Assembly (NCBI GenBank): GCA_013423385.1
Contig: BLZA01000048.1
Coordinates: 62,001-126,000 of the forward strand
Source: Naganishia liquefaciens
Lineage: Eukaryota; Basidiomycota; Tremellomycetes; Filobasidiales; Filobasidiaceae
Length of the DNA: 64,000 nt
Direction: 5' to 3'
This document shows, in pieces, positions 21,131 through 30,830 of this stretch. The notes under the pieces are model-generated. The model made no database searches and was not told the DNA's origin. It saw nothing but the letters and a program-made list of their open reading frames with translations. The position numbers and the translations under genes were made by a program. Positions within the stretch are counted from its first letter, which is position 1, and every line of letters starts with the position of its first letter.

Positions 21131-21250
21131 CCACTTTGTACGAACACCTAAAAGATCAGACATTTCTACTCTGATTCTTTTAGGTGAGTTCTTCATCAGC
21201 TAGAAGTGACTTGAAATGTTCATTAGACATTTCTACTCTGATTCTTTTAC
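21131..21250 (+). repeat. ~120-bp direct repeat, right copy, with palindrome
   Basis: Same unit as 17311-17440, with the 42-bp palindrome at 21145-21186. Only a few substitutions separate the copies. Confidence 0.7.
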
Positions 21251-22502
21251 TTCCACAGTCAAAATCTCAAGCTCGCCTGTCTACAATTCACGCTAGCGCC
21301 CGGCCGTTTTCTTTTGATCTACGAGCAGGTGCGGCTGTGGTCACAAACAAGCTCAGTCTTTCGACAGATATAACCCCGTTATCTCGCGGGCGATGTGACA
21401 CAATGGCCGAAGATCGCGAAACCATTCATGCGTTTCCACCATTGTAGCCCATCCCCCTCTTTGTTTGCAAAAATTTGGATCCGCCTTCGGCGGTCCATAG
21501 GTCTCATGCGTTATCGAATTTTTCGCGTTCATCTGCACAAATAGCGATCCTGCGAGACGCGGATCAATTGCGCGGTCGTTGATTTGAGAAGGCCTGAGAC
21601 CTGTTAAGGGCCGACCGTCCTCGCTCAGTTCAGAATGCAGCTCGACCTTATGATCGATAGCTGACAAGTCAAATGACTAAGTTCAAGTACAAGCCGGATC
21701 CTAACGTGCCAAGTAGTGGGACTACGCAGTGGTTATGTAATGCTCACCTGTCTTAGCAACTGCCTAACTTATGCTTGAGCTTCAATGCTGATGACGTAAG
21801 GTTTGCAAAGCCTGAGCCAAAGTATCGAACTTGCGCGTCAAACAACAAGAACTAATTTCGCCACCTCCAACTATAAGATTACAAGTCAGTCTGGATCTGT
21901 TTTTCTTATATAGCTATTTTAAGAGGCGAAGGTATACTAGTCAAAGTTACAAGGGCTAACACAGTCATTTGGGTGAGTATCAGCGCGCCTCGGGGAGCCC
22001 CAGCGCGTCGCAGTGAGTATCAGCGCGTCGCAGTTATTCCCAGCGCGTCGTACCTGGGATCAGCACGCTCTCTACAAGACCCCTGAGTTGACGGCGGGGG
22101 CGATCCTTTGCCCTCTTTGGAGGAAAGCGAGTGCCGAGAAAGCCTTGACTTGCTCCATTTCACGACGACGGCCTTTCGCCTCCTCTGCCAATACCCCAAT
22201 ACTATACGCTCTATGGCTGGCTCATGACCCCCACGCTCAAAGCGTAAGCGAGGGTGATCCATTCATTTTATAAAACTTTCATCCTGTATTTTTCAGTTTG
22301 GCCTCCGCCAATCAGAATGACTTGATGCGGGTATGGATAAGTCTTGTGTCTATGCTTAGCCGATTCAGCTCCGTTGACGCATAGTACAGGTCAGGTAGCG
22401 CCCGGTGCGCATTGACCTCTTTGGCAAAATATTTTTTGTCAAGTCTGCAAAAATCTGTAGGGCAGGTGGCATCAAACCCAAAAATGCGAAAGCCTTGTTC
22501 AA
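21251..22502. other. Gene-free stretch with short cagcgcg repeats
   Basis: At about 21977-22066 a run of related units (tatcagcgcg, cccagcgcgtcg) repeats five times in either spacing. A minus-strand frame at 21353-21667 has no recognised domain. Nothing else is identified. Confidence 0.4.
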
Positions 22503-23092
22503 GGAATACCCCTGTACTTTGCCCTAAATATGACAAATACCCCTGCATCGACGAAGATTAAAGAAATACCCCTGTCGCTTTTATTTTTTCCAAAGCGCGT
22601 TTTCTTTGGGTGAAACCCTTCAATGTGACACAAAAATGGCTGTCAGACAGATGCTTGACGCGTAGAAAATCAGACAACGCCGGCATAGTAGTGATAGACT
22701 GAGCATAGAGAACGACGATTACGAGAACTATTAGGGCAGGTGCATAGCTCTATCGTCGATACGAAATGGTGATCTCCACAGCAGACGAGCAGTTGCCTTT
22801 CCGACTGGGCCAGGCTTTTATCAGCAAACAGGCCCTTGCCGAAGCTGCGAAGCTGCATGCTGCAAGGTGAAACATGTCTCCTAAAGTCAGTCGCGCCAGC
22901 TACTCGAGCGCAAAGACCCCTGAGTTTCGACTTGAAACGGATGTCGATTCATCGGTGATGAACGACGTGTCCTGTTTGAGGGAAAATCCGCCCGGATGCG
23001 AAAAGCAAAAAAAACGCGACAGGGGTGTTTCTGCAATTTCCAGCTGGACAGGGGTATTTGTAATATTTCCATCAGAGTACAGGGGTATTTCT
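22503..23092. mobile_element. 590-bp element with inverted arms of three ~30-bp units
   Basis: The left arm has aatacccctg at 22504, 22537 and 22565; the right arm has its complement caggggtgtt/caggggtatt at 23019, 23049 and 23081. Each unit spans about 30 bases (for example gcagaaatacccctgtac), and arms are inverted to each other. No transposase is encoded. The interior (22580-23010) has a coding-like plus-strand segment (VISTADEQLPFRLGQAFISK, then QALAEAAKLHAA) followed by a gtgaaac donor-like site. Exact ends and a target duplication could not be fixed. A MITE or other non-autonomous DNA element is most likely. Confidence 0.6.
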
Positions 23093-23193
23093 GCAAATTT
23101 CCCAATTGACTCATCAAGTAAGCGTCCCGACATTCCCTCCGCAGAGCGAGCGTTGGTGGACTCGTTATCGGCGATGTCTGAACCTATATTTAG

Positions 23194-23766
23194 AAGTCAT
23201 CTAGCTGCAGGAAGCCCAAGAACCCTGGTGAGCATATGCATGTCACGGCAGAAGCTGCAGAGGCTGCAGGTTGTACAATAGCAGAATGGGCATGGGCAGG
23301 CTGAGCTGGAATTTACAGGGGGACTCGGACACTTAATGGCTGGTTAACCGCCTTGCCAGGCAAGGCTCGCTGGCGAGACTCGCGATGCGTGCGATGCGAT
23401 GCATGCGGCGGAAACAACGTTGGCAGCTGCCGCGGGGCGGGACCTGATGTTTCGTTTAGTAGCTGTGAGAAGGGTGGGGTCTACAAAGCTGCTATTCAGC
23501 TGAGCTTGGAAGCGTTAGAAGAAAGGCTAGAGCTCAGCCGGATTACAGTTACAAGTCACGAGAGATTTAAAGCTAACAAGGCAGAGCTAGCTAGAAAGGA
23601 CCTTTTGTACTCAGTTCATCCTTGCAGCTACTATGCAGAGATTGAGTTATTCGATTTCCTATTCTCCAAACTTCCAGCTATTCCTCCTCGTTGTCCAAGT
23701 GGGGAAACATCTGGAGAAATGGGGCGAGAGGGGTGCGCTGGCCTACAGCGAGAGCTGGGCAGCTGC
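23194..23766 (+). repeat. ~550-bp dispersed repeat, inverted copy B
   Basis: Partner of 16250-16803 in opposite orientation. It begins around ctagctgcaggaagcccaag and runs to gagagctgggcagc. Its start lies about 100 bp right of the inverted-arm element. Confidence 0.7.
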
Positions 23767-24538
23767 ATCGATCTTTTTACAGGCGAAATCGTTTGCAAGC
23801 TCAATGATGTTGACGTTGGTGTGGGCTAATTATGTTGATGTCGGTCTGAATGAAGCCGTCGTTGTGTGTTGTAACAACCGGTTCGACGTCGTATTCAATG
23901 ACCTTCACGTCAACAGAAACTTCGATGACGTCTTGCACGACTTGTGCATCGTCGTTAGGATTCTGAGAGGAATCTGCAACGTTCGCAGTCTCATTGTTGG
24001 GCGTATTGGACGGAGCTGAGTATCAAATGGGTTTCGACGCATTCGTGGATCCATCTGCCCTTTTAATGGAGAACAAGTGATAAGGGGGGCGGATGATGCT
24101 CAAATTCGAGAGCCCCCTCGAGTATTCTAAAATTCGCATCCTTTTGATACCCTTCAGCGATGCGGCTTTTGAAGGTGGCATTTGCCTCCACAGAAGAGAT
24201 GTCTTTGTAGATCGGCAGTGAAGCTTGTGAGAGAGGATCCAATTCTGTGTGAACCTTTCCGGCTCGATATGTGATCGTCTTATGCTCTCAATGGGGCTGT
24301 GGATCCATCCCCCATCGCCTCTGTGGTCTGCAGGTTCTTAGCATCCGGCATGCGGATCAGCTATATCGAGGGCTACTCAAGAATTGCTTTTGCATATCGA
24401 TGGACCTAAGTTTCAGAGCATGCTATTCGAGGCCTTCCGCGTACATCAGGCATTATACAGGAGGTCTTTATCCGATTTGCCCATGATTGAGATGCAATGA
24501 CCGCAGAAAGAAAACGTAAAAAGGAAAGGCAAAAAGAA
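23767..24538. other. Gene-free stretch before tRNA-Asn
   Basis: Short frames only; no domain or RNA recognised. It is the last part of the repeat-rich half of the window. Confidence 0.4.
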
Positions 24539-24635
24539 CTTCCCACGTTGGGGTCGAACCAACGACCTTCGAGTTATCCACGATCCGACGTTCGGAAGTA
24601 ACAGCTCGACGCAACTACCACTGTGCTAGTGAGAA
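24539..24635 (-). tRNA. tRNA-Asn(GTT) with intron
   Basis: On the minus strand: acceptor TTCTCAC with GTGGGAA plus discriminator G, anticodon stem TCGAG/CTCGA, loop CTGTTA then A giving anticodon GTT, and T-arm TTGG-TTCGACC-CCAA. A ~24-nt intron (cttccgaacgtcggatcgtg...) follows position 37. No encoded CCA. It marks the transition from the repeat-rich to the gene-rich half. Confidence 0.93.
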
Positions 24636-24819
24636 ATTGGTGAAAGCGGAATCAAAATCTGATTTATCAAGCAACCGCAACCGACGTGTGCCCGATCGTT
24701 GTCGGATGCAAATGATTTCCTTCAAACCAGCTGGCCGCTCGACTTGTTCAGCTTTCCCATGACATGCACTCGCCATCAAAGTCCCAAACCACGTAGTCCA
24801 TCTGACATTCTCCAAAGAG

Positions 24820-25267
24820 ATGGATCAATTACCTGCATCAACCTCGGCAAACGCCGCCTCGACCTCCTCGGTACCCCGCGAATTGGCCCAATCATCGGCA
24901 GGCCGCACAAGCGGCAAGCCCTGGAAGCTGCAAAAGACCGCTACCAAGTACGTTTGCCGCTCTTACCCTCCTCCAGCCATTGCTGACGCCTTTCCTCAGA
25001 CGCTCCCATCTCATGCCTGGCGTCAAGTCTGCCTCGTGGGAACAACGTCTCGCCCGTCGCGCTGCCGCCGAAAACGTGAAAAAGCTCGAGGCCCAGATGA
25101 AGGAGGAGCGCAAGAGCGAGGAGGACGCCAAGGTCAATGCCATCAAGGAGCGACGCAAGCGCAAGGAGGAGAACCAGCGGCTGGCGGAGATGCAGGCCAA
25201 GATGAGCGCGAAAAAGTTGCAGCGGATGAAGAAGCGATTGGGCAGGAGCAAGAACAAGACGGGTTAG
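24820..25267 (+). CDS. CGR1: rRNA-processing protein CGR1
   Basis: Small basic nucleolar protein needed for pre-rRNA processing toward the 60S subunit. Two exons, 24820-24947 and 25000-25267, joined over a 52-nt GT-AG intron with a gctgac branch site, give 131 residues, the normal size. The C-terminal half is the Cgr1 signature: SWEQRLARRAAAENVKKLE followed by a long charged helix (AIKERRKRKEENQRLAEM, KKLQRMKKRLGRSKNK). The N-terminal half is Ser/Ala-rich linker with KPWKLQKTATK, also typical. It is convergent with the Kelch/BTB gene, 133 bp away. Read-through of the intron leads into an alternative frame ending at 25374 without family similarity. Confidence 0.9.
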
Positions 25268-25400
25268 GTGCCGGTTGGGGTTTTCAGTATGTTTGCCATG
25301 TTGTATGCGTTGCCTTTTCTTGCTTGTTATTATTTATGTGCTTTACAACTTGTTACTTTGACTTGCTACTTTGACTTGCTACAACTCTTGACAGATTCAA

Positions 25401-28400
25401 TCACCACAGACCATGCAAGCCCAACGATCGCGTCCGGCTGTGTCCCTTTTGCAGAGACAGCGTCTCCAGCTTGGACAGCAGCTTTCCCGGATCTTCCTGC
25501 CCGACCAAAAATGATGTCGCTCTCGGCGATGGAGCACGCCACTCGGGTCCATTCCCCGACAGAGGCAAGTCTGTTGGTGTCGCGGGGCTGTAAGGCGGCG
25601 ACGATCCCGGAGAGGTCACTCGCTCCAAACCTAACTGATACGCATTCCCTCGCGGTCGTGCCGTCCTTTCGTCCGTATGTATTCGGAGACCCGATTGCCC
25701 AACACCTGGATGAAAGAACGACCCCATCGACGCAATTTTCCTCGCGAGGCGCACCGCTCGTCTTTCCGCGTTTGGCAACATTGGCGGCAAGGCGTGATGT
25801 TCTGCCTTGCGCGCACGAGCAATAAAGCGGCCCTGATCATCAACTGTATCCCCACCGTCTGTCCAATGGTGCACAGTCGCAACACTCGCCGACGCGCGCC
25901 GCGTGCGATACGTCGCGGGCTCGTAATCCGTTTCTTCCTCGGAAGGCTGCGACTCTTCCTCACTCTCGCCAAACAATCGTATCGGTGGAACGACAGGCGA
26001 GTCGTGTATTGCCGTCTGGTAATGCCGTCGAGACCGCCTGCTCGATGTGGACCTGCGTCGTGGGCGCGGTGCTGAGAACGCCGACGGCGGGCAGGAGAAT
26101 GCCATGGCTAGCTGGCCGTCCATGTCGCCGATCCCGGGCTGTTGATCTGCGTTGCCCTGGGCACCCGCGCTTCGAGGGGCTTGATTTGCGGATCCAGCGG
26201 CATCCCCCGCAGCCGAACCATTCCCCTGGATCGTCCTTGCCGAATCGCCCTCGGAGCTCGGCCCAGGCTCAGGCCCTCCGTTCGGCGGCACAGCCCCCGA
26301 TGGCTGCTTCCTATGCCCCGGACCTCTGCCCGCGCGTTTTTGTATTGCCTGCAAGCCCTGTTAATTGGCCGCGGCTCAAGCACGTCTTCGCGACCCAGAC
26401 TCACCAGAACCATCTTCAACGCCCTCACCTGCAGAGACGAGCATTCGCACAGCGTCGCGGCCTCGTATATCCCCAACGCCGTGCTCTCTTCCAACCGCCC
26501 GTGCAGCGCATGTACCGCCAGCGCCTTGAGATGCGTGATCCCATACTGCTTGGCGAGCATGAGAAGGCCCGAGAGCACGGGTATGCGATGTTGCAGCGCG
26601 GTGGCCAAGTCGAGAGTATAGAGGTATTCCAGAAAAGCCATGACGATGGGATACGATTCCGAGATGTAGATGGTGTCTGACGATGTCCCCAAGCGGTTCT
26701 TGTACCATGCCCAACGTGCTTGTAGTACTCTGCTGGAACAGCGTATGGCTCGCCCATCTTCAGCGACCACTCGACAATCCCCGAGCCGGCCCTCATGTAG
26801 CGCTTTGAGGGACAATAGTACTCGCGCCCTATTGCCCACTTGTGTCAATCCCTGTATCGACGTTCGTTCCGGCGCGCGGTAGACTCCAAACACCTCGAGG
26901 TCGATGATGGCGATATGATCAAGATTGATCGCCCGATGCTCGTCTACTCAATCAGCTCGTTGCCTACTCGGACAGCAAAAAGCAACAAACTCACAATCCT
27001 CCTGCAGACTTCGATACCGGTTCCCAAAGACGACGAGCACGCCCCTTTCCGCCCACCACACCGCCCGATTCCAGCTTCCACCCGCCAACCCTTCTTCTGG
27101 CAATCCGTGAGCACCCGCTTGCCCACTCGGCACCACACGCTCTCCCGTCCCCTCCAGCACCTCGGCATCAATCTTGCGCCATGTAAACGCCACCAAGTCG
27201 AGCGCCCAGAGCGTAAACTGCTGTGCCGAAGCCGAGAGGAAGGTACCCCCGAGCACGAGATGATGCCCCACCTGTGCAGCAAACGGGAACCGAAGGCCCG
27301 GTGGCTGCAGGGCCGTCGATGTCGTCGTCGTGGTTGATGGCGATGCATCGAGACGCGGCGTCAAGTCCCTCACGCTCGGCGCCTCGGCTCCGGGATCGAG
27401 CGATATCGCACATAGTTGGCGCTGAACGTCGGTAAAGTTGGAGTTTGAAAACAGGTACGCATCCCCCTCGGGCGTGAGCACATCTTCCTCTGGCGAGCTT
27501 TGATGGCCGCCTGTACTATCCCGTCGTCGGGAAAAGGTCAACCGGTCTACACTCGGATCGACGTGGTTGCCGTGATTCCCCTCTATTCGCGCCGGCCGGA
27601 CTTGCTCCCATTCGACGGGGACGCAAACGCTGCGATAACTGCCGCGGATTTGGGGTACATCACGACTTGCGAGCCATCGTCGTGACGGAAGGTGAAACGT
27701 TGCTTCCTGGAATACGTATCTGTCCTTGGATTAGTCTATATTCCAAAGAAGAGAGAAGGAGCAACTTGGACGTACTCGTTTGAGAGGTGCTGACCGCCCA
27801 TCACGACCAATCGATCCCGCACCACGACGCTCAAATGCGCGTACCTTGGCACGGGTACCACCAGATCCCCTTCTTTTGAGACCCCGCCATCGATGGACTC
27901 CGTTCGCACCAACGTATACCGTGGTAATGCCGGCGTGCATTCCTCCCACACGCCGTACGCGAGATCGTACACCCAGAGATCGTTCATCACGCACGCCACT
28001 CCGGAATCGTCCGTGGTCGTTCCCATCCCTCCAAACAAGACGAGCTTGTCCTCCCAGTAATCCATCGTATGGAAATACCTGCCCCGAGGCCACGCCACAT
28101 CCCCTCGGCCGTCTTCCCGTCTCACACGCTCCCACACCATCCTCTCTAGGTCCAGGACAAACATCCCATCCATCACCGTCCGCCCTGCGACACTCCTCCC
28201 TCCAAAGAGGTACACCCCTCGCGGCGTGACGGTCGTACTAGGTCCCTACGGGTTTCATCACGTCAGCTTTGGATCCCACTTGAGCGCCTGGCCCACAAGC
28301 TAACTCACGACGAGCGGCCGGGGGACGTCACCCGTCGCTTGGCGGGTATACGAGGTCATACATTCGAGGGACTGCATCGGATCCCGGTCCGAGGTCGGGG

Positions 28401-28655
28401 CTGGAGACGGGGATGGGAAGAGGGCCGAAGGGGATAGGTAGGTAGATGGTGGATGAACAAGGGGGATGAGCAAGGTGCGCCCGCGACAAACCAGGCGGGT
28501 CCCCGGGGATTCTCTCGCAAGGTAAGAAGGATATAAGGATATAGCGGATCTAGCCAGCCAGGCAGACGCACACCCACCGACCCATCGGGCGACAATACCT
28601 CGACCGTGCGGTGGTACGTGGCGCAGGTGGCCTCTTTAGGAAGAAGAGAGGCCAT
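25401..28655 (-). CDS. Kelch-repeat/BTB protein, Ral2-like
   Basis: Six exons (28655-28574, 28511-28309, 28245-27776, 27719-26995, 26943-26405, 26348-25401) close in phase to 988 residues; exon 2's left border is the least certain. Exons 2-4 hold Kelch-type blades: GVYLFGGRSVAGR, YWEDKLVLFGGMG, NDLWVYDLAYGVWEE, DRLVVMGGQHLSNEY and LVLGGTFLSAS. Exon 5 holds a BTB/POZ fold (GRLGDCRVVAEDGRAIRCSS, YPIVMAFLEYLYTLDL, LMLAKQYGITHLKALAVHAL). The last ~315 residues are disordered, rich in Ser, Pro and Arg. Kelch followed by BTB in one chain is the architecture of fission-yeast Ral2, which acts in Ras1 signalling; that link is by architecture only. The partner and pathway here are unproven. The 5' neighbour at 29330 is divergent. 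Confidence 0.8.
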
Positions 28656-29329
28656 GGTATATGTATCTCGAGCAAGACGCATGATGGTCGAGCGACAACG
28701 TGATCTTCGTGCGACCTTCTGGTGACCGGGTCCTTGTCTCCTTCAAAATGTCCAGCGCATGAGTATCCGCACCTTTTGTTCCCTCAGTCCATCTCGACAC
28801 GACTCGCTCTGCACGCATTAGACATGATCCAAAGTCCTGAGGAAGGAAACCCTTGGACGGGGTACGTAGAATGAGACGCCCCGCCACCTCCTTGTCAGAT
28901 ATCCGTGGAACACCTGCGCGTCGACGAGGCATTACCTACAAACCGTGACCATAAGCAGAAGTGGACCATCACCCTTTCCGACGTAACGAATCACTCATCT
29001 CATCTCGATTTCCAACTCAGTGCGCCGGACATTACGATTCCGAAAAGCGAGGCTTTTCCGCGGCCACTTGAAACGCGGTGAATACCTTTGCCCGAGCATC
29101 ACGGTAGAAAGACCTTGCTTTCGAGGGGCAAAGGAGGCGCCTTCTCCTTTCCCCTGGCGTTCCTCCTGATCGCTTTTCGACGGATCGACATATACCAAGA
29201 GATCCACCCTGATTCTCGCCCAGCCAAGCACCCAATCGACACAAATCAGTAATCCTTCCTGATCCCTCTTCCGCACGCCCCTTTTCCAACTCATCAATTC
29301 CCTACCAGACCGCAACGCCACCCCCAAAA
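28656..29329. other. Shared promoter region between divergent genes
   Basis: 674 bp separate the divergent starts at 28655 (minus) and 29330 (plus). No gene is seen; the frames here are short and lack domains. Confidence 0.5.
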
Positions 29330-30144
29330 ATGCCTCCCCTTCTCAAGCGGCAAACCGGTCCGCCCGCTCCACCTCCCGTCTTATCAAGCCCTCCCCCATC
29401 CCCGGAAACAACAACTCCACTGGAGCCCTTGGCGGAACCTTCCACCAAAGGCTTCCTCGCATCCCTCTTTGGCGATACCGAGCCCGAAACGCAACCCCCT
29501 CCTCGTTCGTCCGACATACCCGCCGATGACCCTCCGACTTCTCCGTCCACCACACGGTACAACCCTCCACCCCTTGAGACATACACCCCTCAGCCCATTG
29601 AACCGGATTCAGCAACAGCATGGGCCGCCCCCTCAGCCACTGGCACATCAACCCCGCGCCCATCAGCGACCTATCGTGAGCCTGTGCCGACGGATGATAG
29701 GACCATGCGCGAAAAGTATGACATTTTCAAGCAGAATTGCGTGATTGATGCGAGCTGGGACGATTGTGAGTCGGTTGCGCGTCAGCATCCCGCATTTGCC
29801 ATCTGTGAGTCTTGTTTTTTCCGCTTCCTGGCGTTGTGTTCTTCGTACGGAGCGGACGCTGAATGAAGAACGACATGAACCAATTCGGATGTGTGACTGA
29901 ACTCCTCCGTGCAATCCTCACATCGCGTACCCGAATATCCGCTATACGTAACTCTCGCGTCCAAATTCCGCGCCACCTCTTCCCCTCACGGCCCCGCTGA
30001 TCCCGGATGCCCCGGTTCCCCTCAGTCGCGATACTCGTCGGCCTGACCGCAGCCATCCTCCTCTTCATCTTTTTCAAAAAGCTCTTTCAAAAGGCCCGGA
30101 GCAAGCCTTCCGCGACAGCCACGCCGCCATCAAGTGACAAGTGA
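29330..30144 (+). CDS. Proline-rich tail-anchored membrane protein, unknown function
   Basis: Exon 1 (29330-29804) encodes a long Pro/Thr/Ser-rich region and a compact segment REKYDIFKQNCVIDASWDDC with two cysteines. Exon 2 (30026-30144) encodes one hydrophobic helix, FAILVGLTAAILLFIFF, followed by a basic tail KKLFQKARSKPS. The joint keeps phase and yields 197 residues. The intron is 221 nt, about four times the usual size; the only other AG sites inside it give immediate stops, so I chose the one at 30024. A single C-terminal membrane span with a short lumenal tail indicates a tail-anchored protein of ER or mitochondrial outer membrane. I do not recognise the family. Confidence 0.65.
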
Positions 30145-30830
30145 GTCGTGGTTGACCTGATAGGAGCGTAGAGGAGAGTCAGGTTTTTCCGCTCGACATA
30201 GGCGAGAATTGCCAGAGTGAGGAGATATATCCCGGTTTAAACAAGTGAAGAGGTACTGTAGCCGTGACGATGTGGATGATACCGCCCAGAAGATATCAGA
30301 TGTTGATGAAGATAAATACACTTGCTGCGTGCTCGATCAAGTCCGCCTTGAACAATTGTCATCCCGTAACTCTCGAGGCTTCTCGGCATGATCGGCAGGC
30401 AGGATGTCAGACTTCACTGTACAGCTAGACCCTGTTCAATTTCGAGTCTCGGGCAATGGAAAGGTACGTAGATCAGAGAATCTATGTTTTCTGTCCTGGT
30501 TTCAAGGGCAAGATCATTGGGCGCGGGAGCATCACGCGAAAAACCACCAAGCGGCTTGTCGAAAGTCTGCGTGTCGAGCATAGATCATGCAACATGGGAG
30601 GCTTGGATCACCTCCGGCATCGTGCTTTACTGACATGGCGATCGAAGCGAGATCGAGGCCAGGGCATGTCCATAAAACCATCGTCGAGCAGCTGGAAGGC
30701 ATCAGCTACCAGGTAAAACTCCACTTATTACCAAACACCATCGCTATCGAGAATGACTGACCAATGTCCAATGATGCGAATACAACGAATCACGATCCAA
30801 TACAACAGAGCCACGTTCAGTTACCCACGA
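30145..30830. other. Spacer between convergent genes
   Basis: Between the tail-anchored protein gene and the 3' end of ATG11. No domain-bearing frame or RNA gene is recognised. Confidence 0.45.

Noticed and set aside
22503-23092. CRISPR-like array of ~30-bp repeats
   Set aside because: Eukaryotic context; repeats are in two inverted triplets without distinct spacers of even length.
24820-25374. Longer 184-codon reading of CGR1 without splicing
   Set aside because: Loses the Cgr1 signature; the 52-nt intron has proper signals and the spliced product has family length.
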